Shown here: piece by piece, positions 15,258-23,497 of the stretch | Position numbering within the stretch: position 1 is the stretch's first letter | Layout of the letters: each line of letters begins with the position of its first letter | NCBI RefSeq assembly: GCF_039975415.1 | Contig: NZ_JBDWHD010000009.1 | Strand: one strand, 5' to 3' | Length of the DNA: 64,000 nucleotides | From: Ascidiaceihabitans sp039975415 | Lineage (GTDB): Bacteria; Pseudomonadota; Alphaproteobacteria; Rhodobacterales; Rhodobacteraceae | The notes under the pieces: generated by a model | Told to the model about the DNA's origin: nothing | What the model saw: the letters and a program-made list of their open reading frames with translations, nothing else | The model's database searches: none | Translations under genes and position numbers: made by a program

Positions 15258-16934
15258 TTACTCGTCGCCGGTTTTCAAAGCCGCGCCCAAGATGTCGCCC
15301 AAGGACGCACCGGAGTCGGAGGAACCATACTGTTCCACAGCTTCTTTTTCTTCCGCGATTTCGCGTGCTTTGATCGACACACCCAAACGACGGGATTTTG
15401 CATCCACGTTTGTGATGCGCACGTCGACCTTGTCACCAACCGAGAAACGCTCTGGGCGCTGTTCGGCACGGTCACGGGACAGATCGGAGCGACGGATGAA
15501 GGATTTCATGCCTTCATATTCGCATTCGATGCCGCCTTCTTCGATCGCAGTCACAGTCACAGTCACGATGGATCCGCGTTTCACGCCGCCCACTGCTTCT
15601 GCGAACTTGTCGCCGCCGACGCCTTTGATGGAAAGGCTGATGCGCTCTTTCTCAACGTCGACTTCGGACACAACCGCGCCGACCATGTCGCCCTTGCGGT
15701 AGTTCTGGATCGCATCTTCGCCGCGTTCGTCCCATGACAGGTCGGACAAGTGCACCATGCCGTCGATGTCGCCGGGAAGACCAACAAACAGACCGAATTC
15801 GGTGATGTTTTTGACTTCGCCTTCGACTTCTGTGCCCTCGGGGTGTGTTTCAGCAAACACTTCCCATGGGTTGCGCATAGTCTGCTTGAGGCCCAAAGAA
15901 ACGCGACGCTTGGCGCCATCGATTTCCAGAACCATGACTTCGACTTCTTGAGACGTAGACACAATTTTGCCCGGGTGTACGTTTTTCTTGGTCCAAGACA
16001 TCTCGGACACGTGCACCAAACCTTCAACGCCCGCTTCCAGTTCAACAAAGGCGCCGTAATCGGTGATGTTGGTCACGCGGCCAGTGTGTGTGGATTCCAG
16101 TGGGTATTTCGCCGCAACCAGATCCCATGGATCTTCTTGCAATTGCTTCATGCCCAAGGAGATGCGGTGTGTCTCTTTGTTGATCTTGATGACCTGAACA
16201 GCGATTGTTTCACCGATTGTCAGGATCTCGGATGGGTGGTTCACACGGCGCCATGCCATGTCCGTGACGTGCAGCAAGCCGTCAACGCCGCCCAGATCCA
16301 CAAACGCACCGTATTCGGTGATGTTCTTGACCACACCGTCAACGTTTTGACCTTCGGCCAAGTTGCCGATGACCTCAGCGCGCTGTTCGGCACGTGATTC
16401 TTCAAGGATGGCACGACGGGACACAACGATGTTGCCACGACGACGGTCCATTTTCAGGATTTGGAACGGCTGCTTGAGACCCATCAATGGGCCGGCATCA
16501 CGCACAGGGCGCACATCCACTTGGGAACCGGGCAAAAACGCAACCGCGCCGCCAAGGTCCACAGTGAAACCACCTTTGACACGACCAAAGATCGCGCCCT
16601 CGACGCGGGCTTCGCCAGCGTAAGCTGTTTCCAGACGGTCCCATGCCTCTTCACGGCGCGCCATCTCACGAGAGATAACCGCTTCGCCGCGGGCGTTTTC
16701 AACTTGGCGCAAGAAGACTTCGACTTCGTCGCCAACTTCGATTTTTGGGGCTTCGCCAGGATCGGCAAATTCTTTCAACTCAACGCGGCCTTCCATCTTG
16801 TAGCCGACGTCGATAATGGCTTGGCCCGCTTCAATCGCGATAACCTTGCCTTTGACAACAGAACCCTCATCGGGTGTGTCCATTTCGAAGCTTTCTTCTA
16901 AGAGCGCTTCAAACTCATCCATCATATTTGCCAT
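15258..16934 (-). CDS. rpsA: 30S ribosomal protein S1
   Basis: S1 (558 aa) helps the 30S subunit bind mRNA with weak Shine-Dalgarno sites. It shows six OB-fold S1 repeats; repeats 3-6 are easiest to see (DGVVKNITEYGAFVDLGGVD, GRVTNITDYGAFVELEAGVE, GEVKNITEFGLFVGLPGDID and a divergent last copy VTVTVTAIEEGGIECEYEG), while the first two are the ribosome-binding type. The acidic N-terminus EALLEESFEMD is typical of alphaproteobacteria. A 430-base leader without genes precedes it; S1 is often autoregulated by its own leader. The order aroA-cmk-rpsA-ihfB is conserved, with an extra gene between cmk and rpsA here. Confidence 0.98.
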   Translation of the reverse strand: MANMMDEFEALLEESFEMDTPDEGSVVKGKVIAIEAGQAIIDVGYKMEGRVELKEFADPGEAPKIEVGDEVEVFLRQVENARGEAVISREMARREEAWDRLETAYAGEARVEGAIFGRVKGGFTVDLGGAVAFLPGSQVDVRPVRDAGPLMGLKQPFQILKMDRRRGNIVVSRRAILEESRAEQRAEVIGNLAEGQNVDGVVKNITEYGAFVDLGGVDGLLHVTDMAWRRVNHPSEILTIGETIAVQVIKINKETHRISLGMKQLQEDPWDLVAAKYPLESTHTGRVTNITDYGAFVELEAGVEGLVHVSEMSWTKKNVHPGKIVSTSQEVEVMVLEIDGAKRRVSLGLKQTMRNPWEVFAETHPEGTEVEGEVKNITEFGLFVGLPGDIDGMVHLSDLSWDERGEDAIQNYRKGDMVGAVVSEVDVEKERISLSIKGVGGDKFAEAVGGVKRGSIVTVTVTAIEEGGIECEYEGMKSFIRRSDLSRDRAEQRPERFSVGDKVDVRITNVDAKSRRLGVSIKAREIAEEKEAVEQYGSSDSGASLGDILGAALKTGDE

Positions 16935-17362
16935 GTGGCGTGTTTTTCCTAATCTACGTTTTGTTTTTCGGGCCGTGCGGTTGTCTCCGCCGGTCTTTGG
17001 ATTGCGAATTGGTCAATGAACGCATTTTGGACGAAAAACAAAGAGGGCCGGAAGACTCCGACCCCTGTATGCTGTAACGCCCGCGGTGTGTTCACCTTAC
17101 TGACGCTCGCGCGTATAAGGGATGAAACCGCCTAAAGCAAGGGGGCCATGCGCCCAACTTCACCTGCCAAACCCCTGCCCCAAAGCAAATGGCGCGTCGA
17201 CGCTTCGCCTGACAGAAATCCGCTCCGGCCCCACAAAGCGATAACGGCGGACAAGGGAACAGCACCCTCTTTTCATCTTGGAAAATATACCTCGGGGGAG
17301 TCCGCAGGACGGGGGCAGCGCCCCCTAAATCAAAAAAACTGCGCAGCTCATTCGAAGACCGC
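16935..17362. other. rpsA leader and intergenic element
   Basis: This 428-base gap has no convincing protein. It must contain the rpsA promoter and leader at its left end and, at 17271-17326, an intergenic element described separately. Short minus-strand open frames here lack ribosome sites and family features. Confidence 0.5.
17271..17326. repeat. Intergenic element, copy 1
   Basis: TTTCATCTTGGAAAATATAC is followed by a C/G-rich tract with GTCCGCAGGAC and GGGGGCAGCGCCCCC, which can fold as two short hairpins. The same TTCATCT.G..AAATA.ACCTC pattern recurs at 29945-29981. Elements of this form are frequent between genes in Rhodobacteraceae as I recall them. Confidence 0.55.
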
Positions 17363-17902
17363 TCACAACGCTTCACCACGCTTGCGCAACTCATCAAACA
17401 GCTCTTGATAAATTCCGTTGCTGTCTCCACCGCCAAAAGTCAAAGCGCCCCCCGAATACGACTGCCCGTAGGTTCGGGCGACGTTGACAGTTTGAATAAG
17501 CGCAGAAATCAATTGATCTTTTTCCAAGGACGACAATGGATGAATGAAAGTGCCCCATAAACGACCTCGGGCTACGGCATATCGCGCATCCAAAGCGGAA
17601 TCAAAATTTGCCTGCATCAAACGCATCAATTCTTCCGGCTCCAAACCCTGCGCCGACCGGATAGGCACCATGGCACGCATGCGGTTGGCCGTGGGATCAG
17701 CGATGACAATGACCGGAATATCTTCGATCACCAGGTCAATCCCGTTGCCAATGAAATTTGCTTCAGGGTCCAGCGCCAAAATGATCTGACCCAGACGGTC
17801 CATCGTCATGGCAGGTTCCGTGGCCGCAGGTGCAGGTGTTTCCTGTGCTACCGCCCAACTTGTTCCCAAGACCATCACACAGACTGACAAAAATCCACGC
17901 AT
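17363..17902 (-). CDS. Exported YbjN-like protein
   Basis: This 179-aa protein has a cleavable signal peptide (hydrophobic run to about residue 19, AVAQE). Its domain, starting with MTMDRLGQIILALDPEANFIGNGIDLVIEDIPVIVIADP and continuing LMRLMQANFDSALDARYAVARGRLWGTFIHPLSSL, resembles the YbjN/CesT-like alpha-beta sensor or chaperone fold. A glycine- and serine-rich stretch precedes the C-terminal helix. No catalytic residues are evident. It lies between cmk and rpsA in an otherwise conserved cluster. Function unknown; periplasmic location is inferred. Confidence 0.72.
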   Translation of the reverse strand: MRGFLSVCVMVLGTSWAVAQETPAPAATEPAMTMDRLGQIILALDPEANFIGNGIDLVIEDIPVIVIADPTANRMRAMVPIRSAQGLEPEELMRLMQANFDSALDARYAVARGRLWGTFIHPLSSLEKDQLISALIQTVNVARTYGQSYSGGALTFGGGDSNGIYQELFDELRKRGEAL

Positions 17903-18016
17903 CGCTTATCCCTCCGGTTGTGTAAAACAAGACTAGGCTGTGCGACCCATCTTAGCGATGCAAACTTTAGTGAAAGATATGTCAGACGGGCGATGTGGCT
18001 GTCTGTGTCGATGTGA

Positions 18017-18631
18017 TCAACCGCGCACAGTCTCAACGACTGCAATCGCTTCTGCAACGGCTGCAGCGATCGAAAGATCCGAAGTATCGACCAAAATTGC
18101 ATCGTCTGCAGCCACCATCGGCGCATGTGCGCGGTCGGCATCACGGGCATCACGGGCCCGCACATCCGCCAACACAGTTTCAAAGCTGTCCACGCCACCT
18201 TTGGTCTTTAGCTCTTCGTAGCGGCGCGCGGCGCGGACCTCTGCGCGGGCAGAAACAAACAACTTCACTTCCGCCTGAGGGCAAATGACCGTGCCGATAT
18301 CACGACCGTCCAGAACAGCGCCCCCTGCCCGCCGCGCAAAACTGCGTTGAAAATCAACCAAAGCGGCGCGCACTTGGGGGATTGTCGCCACTTTGCTGGC
18401 CGCTTGGGCAACTGCGGCAGTGCGCAAAATGTCACCTCCCAAATCTTCAGCGCACAACGCAGCCGCGGCTTCTTCAGCGCGCGCGCCGTCCAGAACTCGT
18501 GCGCCTACAGCGCGGTAAAGAAGGCCGGTATCAAGATGCGCAAAACTAAAATGCGCGGCAACCGCTTTGGAAATCGTGCCTTTGCCTGCGGCTGCAGGAC
18601 CATCAATGGCCACTGTAAAAGGTTGGATCAT
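18017..18631 (-). CDS. cmk: Cytidylate kinase
   Basis: Cmk (204 aa) phosphorylates CMP and dCMP with ATP. The P-loop IDGPAAAGKGTISKAVA is at residues 9-25, LDTGLLYRAVG follows, and the CMP-binding/lid residues are in LDGRDIGTVICPQAEVKLFVSAR and ARRYEEL. Its ATG overlaps the aroA stop by four bases, so the two are translationally coupled. Somewhat short (typical is about 210-225 aa) but with all motifs. Confidence 0.96.
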   Translation of the reverse strand: MIQPFTVAIDGPAAAGKGTISKAVAAHFSFAHLDTGLLYRAVGARVLDGARAEEAAAALCAEDLGGDILRTAAVAQAASKVATIPQVRAALVDFQRSFARRAGGAVLDGRDIGTVICPQAEVKLFVSARAEVRAARRYEELKTKGGVDSFETVLADVRARDARDADRAHAPMVAADDAILVDTSDLSIAAAVAEAIAVVETVRG

Positions 18632-19974
18632 GTGCGCGACACGTCCGCGCCCAAGCCCCCCATAAGGTCTTCAAAAATTGGGAAAGACGTCGCAATCGGG
18701 CCACCGTCGTCCACACTCACGGGGGCATTGGCCGCCATCCCGAGAATTAGAAATGACATGGCGATACGGTGATCAAGGTGGCTGGCACATGTGGCACCGC
18801 CCGGCACATTGCCATGCCCCAACCCGGTCACAGTCCACCAGTCGGGGCCATCTTCAACCACGATCCCATTGGCCCGCAGACCCACGGCCATTGCATCGAT
18901 GCGGTCGCTTTCCTTGACGCGCAATTCTTTAACGCCAGCCATATGGGTTTTGCCCTTTGCAAAACTCGCCACCACAGACAGGATGGGGTATTCGTCAATC
19001 ATACTGGCCGCACGCGCAGGCGGGACATCAATCCCTTTCATGTCGGGCGAAAAACGGGCGCGTAAATCTGCAACAGGCTCGCCGCCCTCAAGACGTTCGT
19101 TTTCATAGGTCAGGTCAGCGCCCATGTCGCGCAGCGTGGTGAACAATCCAGCGCGCGTCGGGTTCAGGCCAATCCCCGGCACCAACACATCAGAACCAGG
19201 CGTGATGACGGCCGCGCACACAGGGAAAGCCGCACTGGACGGATCACGCGGCACGTCGATTTTCTGCGCTTGCAGCTCTGGTTGCCCTTTCAAGGTGATC
19301 ACACGGCCTGCGTCTGTCACTTCGGTGCTGATCTCGGCACCAAATCCCGCCAACATCCGTTCCGTGTGGTCGCGTGTGGCTTCTTGTTCGATGACAACTG
19401 TTTCGCCGGGCGCATTCAGCCCCGCCAGCAGCACCGCAGATTTCACTTGGGCCGAAGGCACTGGCACGGTGTAGCGCACAGGGATCGGTTCCGCGGCCCC
19501 CACCAACGTCATGGGCAAACGACCGCCTTCGCGTCCGACAGACTGGCATCCAAACAAGGCCAAAGGATCTGTGACCCGCGCCATAGGACGACCGTTCAGG
19601 CTGGCGTCGCCTGTGAATGTCACTGTGATCGGACAGGTGGCCATAGCGCCCATGATCAGGCGCACCCCCGTGCCCGAGTTGCCGCAATCAATCACGTTTT
19701 CAGGTTCTGCAAAACCGCCGACCCCGACACCGTGCACAGACCAGTTGCCACCGCCATGATTTGTCACGTCTGCCCCGAAGGCTTGCATCGCTTTGGCCGT
19801 GTCCAGCACGTCCTGCCCTTCCAAAAGGCCCGAGATGGTGGTTTCACCGACGCTCATCGCTCCAAGGATCAAAGAACGGTGCGAGATTGATTTGTCGCCG
19901 GGCACCTCTGCTGTGCCAGTCAACGGCCCACAAGGTTTGGAAATCATAGGAATGGGGGCGCCGTGGCTGGACAT
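18628..19974 (-). CDS. aroA: 5-enolpyruvylshikimate-3-phosphate synthase, class II type
   Basis: This 448-aa EPSP synthase condenses shikimate 3-phosphate with PEP in the chorismate pathway. It has the four motifs used to define class II enzymes: GDKS at 26-29, SAQVK at 174-178, RDHTE at 201-205 and NPTR at 271-274. Its overall sequence is clearly closer to the Agrobacterium CP4 enzyme than to E. coli. At the CP4 Ala100 position, however, it has glycine (Gly101 in CGNSGTGVRL). I used the ATG at 19974; the frame is open upstream, but the added residues are not family-like. It supplies chorismate for the trp genes downstream and is coupled to cmk. Confidence 0.96.
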   Translation of the reverse strand: MSSHGAPIPMISKPCGPLTGTAEVPGDKSISHRSLILGAMSVGETTISGLLEGQDVLDTAKAMQAFGADVTNHGGGNWSVHGVGVGGFAEPENVIDCGNSGTGVRLIMGAMATCPITVTFTGDASLNGRPMARVTDPLALFGCQSVGREGGRLPMTLVGAAEPIPVRYTVPVPSAQVKSAVLLAGLNAPGETVVIEQEATRDHTERMLAGFGAEISTEVTDAGRVITLKGQPELQAQKIDVPRDPSSAAFPVCAAVITPGSDVLVPGIGLNPTRAGLFTTLRDMGADLTYENERLEGGEPVADLRARFSPDMKGIDVPPARAASMIDEYPILSVVASFAKGKTHMAGVKELRVKESDRIDAMAVGLRANGIVVEDGPDWWTVTGLGHGNVPGGATCASHLDHRIAMSFLILGMAANAPVSVDDGGPIATSFPIFEDLMGGLGADVSRT

Positions 19975-20159
19975 AGCAAGTCTCGTTTTTTGGGTCACTG
20001 TTAGCGCAACACGTAGCCTGTGTGGCGCGGCGGGTCTAGGGGCTGCGGTCCGGTACATCGTTGGACGGTCAAACCCAAAAGCGCCTGCGACAAGCAATAG
20101 GCCCTTCGCGTGATGCAAAAACGGTCTTTCGGGATTGGTCCCCACAAAGCCCACACATG

Positions 20160-20192
20160 AAAAAGCCCCGACCAGTTACGGTCGAGGCTTTT
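20160..20192 (-). terminator. Rho-independent terminator after rpoH
   Basis: On the minus strand AAGCCUCGACC pairs with GGUCGGGGCUU (one G-U pair) around a 6-base loop, and the distal arm runs into a short U-run. It is about 25 bases past the rpoH stop. Confidence 0.85.
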
Positions 20193-20217
20193 GCGGTTTT
20201 CATTTGGGTTCGAAGGC

Positions 20218-21114
20218 TTACGCGTTGACAGCCAAACCTTTTTCTTTCGCCAAGCTGCGCATGCGTTCTTGCAGCTTTTCAAAAGCACGCACTTCAATCT
20301 GACGGATACGTTCACGGCTCACGTCGTACTGGCCGCTCAAATCCTCAAGCGTGACCGTTTCGTCGCTGAGACGGCGCTGTTGCAGAATGTCACGTTCGCG
20401 TTCGTTCAGCACGTCCATTGCTTCCGCCAGCATTTCGCGGCGCACCGTTAGCTCGTCATTGGCCTCGTAATCGCCCGCTTGGTCGGCACTTTCGTCCTCC
20501 AACCAGTCTTGCCATTGCATCGTGCCTTCACCTTCGGACCCGACAGTCGCGTTCAGCGATGCGTCCCCGCCGCTGAGGCGACGATTCATGCTGATCACTT
20601 CGGCTTCGGTCACGCCCAGATCTGTAGCGATGCGTTTCACGTTTTCAGGGCGCATGTCCCCGTCTTCCAACGCGCCGATCTTGGATTTGGCTTTGCGCAA
20701 GTTAAAGAACAACTTTTTCTGCGCGGACGTTGTGCCAAGCTTTACCAAGGACCACGAACGCAGGATATATTCCTGAATGCTCGCGCGGATCCACCACATT
20801 GCATAGGTGCTCAGGCGGAAGCCTTTTTCGGGGTCAAAGCGTTTCACCGCTTGCATCAGACCCACGTTCGCTTCGGAAATCACCTCGGCTTGCGGCAAAC
20901 CATATCCACGGTAGCCCATAGCGATTTTCGCCGCCAATCGCAGGTGGGACGTCACCATCTTATGGGCTGCCGCTGTGTCTTCTTTTTCGACCCAAGCCTT
21001 GGCGGCCATGTATTCTTCTTCCGGTTCCAGCAGCGGAAACTTGCGGATTTCCTGCATATAGCGGTTCAGACCGCCTTCTGGTGTAGGTGCCGGTAGGTTT
21101 GCGTAATTCGCCAT
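20218..21114 (-). CDS. rpoH: Heat-shock sigma factor sigma-32
   Basis: This 298-aa sigma-70-family factor contains region 2 (LRLAAKIAMGYRGYGLPQAEVISEAN, then GFRLSTYAMWWIRASIQEYILRSWSLVK), the RpoH box QKKLFFNLRKAKSKI near residue 131, which is specific to RpoH proteins, and region 4 with the helix-turn-helix LEDLSGQYDVSRERIRQIEVRA. It directs RNA polymerase to heat-shock promoters. A strong GGAGGG site precedes the ATG, and two hairpins lie in the leader. Alphaproteobacteria often have a second rpoH; only one is in this window. Confidence 0.95.
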   Translation of the reverse strand: MANYANLPAPTPEGGLNRYMQEIRKFPLLEPEEEYMAAKAWVEKEDTAAAHKMVTSHLRLAAKIAMGYRGYGLPQAEVISEANVGLMQAVKRFDPEKGFRLSTYAMWWIRASIQEYILRSWSLVKLGTTSAQKKLFFNLRKAKSKIGALEDGDMRPENVKRIATDLGVTEAEVISMNRRLSGGDASLNATVGSEGEGTMQWQDWLEDESADQAGDYEANDELTVRREMLAEAMDVLNERERDILQQRRLSDETVTLEDLSGQYDVSRERIRQIEVRAFEKLQERMRSLAKEKGLAVNA

Positions 21115-21141
21115 GTTCTGTTCCCTCCTTGTTTTTGGAGA

Positions 21142-21200
21142 CCCATGTTTATGGGCTTAACATCGATATGGGTGGCCCATTGACCTGTTTCAAGTGGGCC
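21142..21200 (-). promoter_or_regulatory. Two hairpins in the rpoH leader
   Basis: On the minus strand a 10-bp stem with one bulged base (GGCCCA-C-TTGA with TCAA-TGGGCC, 21174-21200) is followed by a smaller hairpin CCCAT-AAAC-ATGGG (21142-21155). Both are between the presumed promoter and the ribosome site. They do not pair with the ribosome site itself. A regulatory role is inferred only. Confidence 0.4.
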
Positions 21201-21359
21201 GATGACATCTTGTACTGATATTACCCTTGCACCTCAAATGTACCAGAGCTGTGACACTGCGCTCACGCCCATGTGCTGTTCGTGACAAAACGCCGGGAAC
21301 TGACCATAGGGGTCTAAACAGTTCCTTAAACCCACGTTCACAGACCCAAGAAAGCCACC

Positions 21360-22172
21360 ATGACCCTGTTTTTAGCCCTTGCGATCTGCACCTTTGCCGC
21401 GATTTTCTTTTGGCGACGCCATACGGCGCAAAAACAGCGCGATTTGTTACAAAGCCGGCTTAGCGACGCCCAGCGCACGCTTATTTCACGGCATGTGCCG
21501 ATGATCGACAAGTTGCCGCCAGAAACGCGGGCAAAACTTGACGGCAAAATCGCATTGTTTCTGGATCAGGTCGATTTTGGCGGCTGCAATGGGTTGGACG
21601 TCACGGATGAAATGCGCCTGTCCATCGCCGCGCAAGCCTGCCTTTTGGTGGTGAACACAGACCTTTGGTACGGCAATCTCACCACCATTCTTATTTATCC
21701 CAGCGCCTTTAAGTCCAAAAACATCACCCATGATGGACGCGTTGTGCGTGAAGCAGAAACCGTGCGTTTGGGCGAAAGCTGGTCAGGTGGCCCAGTGATC
21801 CTGTCATGGGCCGACAGTGCGCAAGGCGCGTTGAACAATGACGACGGGCACAACGTGGTTCTGCACGAGTTTGCCCATCAGATTGACGATATGACTGGCA
21901 AAACCAACGGCATTCCGGTGCTGCCCGACGGCCAAAGCCTTGCCGAATGGGGTCGCGTCATGGCTGCGGCGTTTGAGCGGCACTCAAGCGACACCCAAGC
22001 GGGGCGCAAAACCGTGATCGACCCTTACGGCGCAACGGGGTACGAGGAATTCTTTGCCACATCGGTCGAGGTTTTCTTTGAAAAGCCCGAGCCGTTGAGG
22101 CGTGACGAGCCGCAGGTTTACGCGCAGCTTGCCGCGTTGTTTAACCTGGATCCCGCGACATGGGACGCTTAG
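21360..22172 (+). CDS. mtfA: MtfA-like zinc metallopeptidase
   Basis: This 270-aa protein has an N-terminal membrane helix (residues 3-18) and then the MtfA/DUF980 domain. The zinc site is HEFAHQIDDMTG (HExxH near residue 172), and the third ligand Glu lies in YEEFFATSVEVFFEKPE. E. coli MtfA is a cytosolic aminopeptidase that binds the glucose repressor Mlc; no Mlc partner is seen here, and this copy appears membrane-anchored. It converges with rluD, with a 4-base overlap of stop codons. Confidence 0.88.
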   Translation: MTLFLALAICTFAAIFFWRRHTAQKQRDLLQSRLSDAQRTLISRHVPMIDKLPPETRAKLDGKIALFLDQVDFGGCNGLDVTDEMRLSIAAQACLLVVNTDLWYGNLTTILIYPSAFKSKNITHDGRVVREAETVRLGESWSGGPVILSWADSAQGALNNDDGHNVVLHEFAHQIDDMTGKTNGIPVLPDGQSLAEWGRVMAAAFERHSSDTQAGRKTVIDPYGATGYEEFFATSVEVFFEKPEPLRRDEPQVYAQLAALFNLDPATWDA

Positions 22173-23191
22173 CCCAGCGCCGCCAGCAAATCTGCCATAT
22201 CACCCGGCAAAGGCGCTTCAAAGCGCATGGCCTCGCCCGAAACCGGATGCACAAAACCCAACACGGCCGCATGTAAGGCTTGGCGATCAAAGGCTGCAAG
22301 CGCTGCCAACCCTGCCTCCGATATCGCGCCTTTGGGCAGTTTGCGTTTGCCGCCGTAGGTCGGATCGCCCACAAGCCCGTGGCCCGCGTGGGTCATATGC
22401 ACACGGATCTGGTGTGTCCGTCCGGTTTCAAGCCAACATTCCATCAGCGCCAAGACACCGGGCGTTCCAAACTGTTGCACTGTACGGGCGCGTGTGACGG
22501 CATGGCGGCCACCTTGGAACAGGACCGCTTGGCGTTGACGGTCCGTTTTGTGACGCGCCAGCATTGTGGTGATTTTCAGGATGTTGCCGGATTCGAAATT
22601 TGCACCTTTGACCCCGCGCAACCGGGGATCATTGGCGTCGGGCACGCCAAACACCAGCGCCTTGTAATAGCGTTCACACGAGTGGTCGGCAAATTGGGCC
22701 GCCAGCCCGTGGTGGGCTGCATCGGATTTGGCGACCACCAGCAAGCCCGATGTTTCCTTGTCGATACGGTGCACAATGCCCGGGCGCTTCATGCCGCCAA
22801 CGCCCGAAAGATCGTCGCCGCAATGATGTAGCAATGCATTCACCAAAGTGCCCGACGGGGTGCCCGGCGCAGGATGAACGACCATGCCTGCGGGTTTGTT
22901 CACCACGATCAGGTCGGCGTCCTCGTAGATCACCTCAAGCGGAATATCTTCCGGCAGGATGTGGCTTTCGGCCGCTTCCTCGACGGTGATCTGAACGTCT
23001 GCCCCTTCGGTCACGCGCGCCCGTGGGTCTGTGACCACCACGCCATTCACCGAAACGGCACCTTGCGCGATCAATTTGGACAAACGCGACCGCGACAAAG
23101 ACGCGTCCACTGGTACATCCCGCGCAACCGCCTTATCAAGACGTGCCGGGGGCTCTTCGGCGATGCGAAACCGCACGGATGTTTCAGACAT
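22169..23191 (-). CDS. rluD: 23S rRNA pseudouridine synthase RluD-type
   Basis: This 340-aa protein has an N-terminal S4 RNA-binding domain (SLSRSRLSKLIAQGAVSVNGVVVTDP) and the RluA-family catalytic domain with VVNKPAGMVVHPA, the catalytic Asp in PGIVHRIDKETSGLLVVAK, and TGRTHQIRVHM. RluD makes the three pseudouridines in helix 69 of 23S rRNA. GGAAGG ten bases upstream supports the ATG at 23191. That ATG shares the tetranucleotide CATG with the start of the divergent DUF6476 gene. Confidence 0.93.
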   Translation of the reverse strand: MSETSVRFRIAEEPPARLDKAVARDVPVDASLSRSRLSKLIAQGAVSVNGVVVTDPRARVTEGADVQITVEEAAESHILPEDIPLEVIYEDADLIVVNKPAGMVVHPAPGTPSGTLVNALLHHCGDDLSGVGGMKRPGIVHRIDKETSGLLVVAKSDAAHHGLAAQFADHSCERYYKALVFGVPDANDPRLRGVKGANFESGNILKITTMLARHKTDRQRQAVLFQGGRHAVTRARTVQQFGTPGVLALMECWLETGRTHQIRVHMTHAGHGLVGDPTYGGKRKLPKGAISEAGLAALAAFDRQALHAAVLGFVHPVSGEAMRFEAPLPGDMADLLAALG

Positions 23192-23489
23192 GGATGACAA
23201 CCTTCCAGAAAACCTGCCAGAACCGGCCAACCTGCGTTTTTTGCGCAGACTTGTAACCGCTCTGACCGCCACAATGCTTTTGGGCGTTGTAGTGGTGGTC
23301 GGCCTGCTTGTCACGCGGCTGTCTGGATCAAATCCGGAGTTGCCTGCCAGCGTGACGCTGCCCATCGGGGCATCTGCCGTGGCCTTCACCCAAGGTGACG
23401 ATTGGTATGCGGTTGTCACCGACCAAAACCAGATCTTGATCTTCGGGCGTTTGGACGGGCAGTTGCGTCAGACCATCAACGTCGAATAA
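23190..23489 (+). CDS. DUF6476-like single-pass membrane protein
   Basis: This 99-aa protein has an acidic N-terminus, a basic stretch NLRFLRRLV, one membrane helix (about residues 21-41) and a C-terminal domain with PASVTLPIGASAVAFTQGDDWYAVVTDQNQILIFGRLDGQLRQT. The layout and the FTQG.DWYAVVT...ILIF motif fit the small DUF6476 family of Rhodobacterales, as I recall it. The downstream part would face the periplasm. Its ATG overlaps the rluD ATG head to head and has no clear ribosome site; an in-frame ATG at 23163 is an alternative start inside rluD. Confidence 0.78.
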   Translation: MDDNLPENLPEPANLRFLRRLVTALTATMLLGVVVVVGLLVTRLSGSNPELPASVTLPIGASAVAFTQGDDWYAVVTDQNQILIFGRLDGQLRQTINVE

Positions 23490-23497
23490 CCAACCCT

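Noticed and set aside
17092..17436. 114-residue minus-strand frame between rpsA and the YbjN-like gene
   Set aside because: It crosses the intergenic element and the 3' end of the YbjN-like gene and shows no protein features.
19975..20154. 60-residue N-terminal extension of aroA
   Set aside because: The residues are not EPSPS-like, and the conserved start region begins at 19974.
22169..23419. 76-residue N-terminal extension of rluD
   Set aside because: It is the reverse of the DUF6476 membrane protein; a ribosome site precedes ATG 23191.
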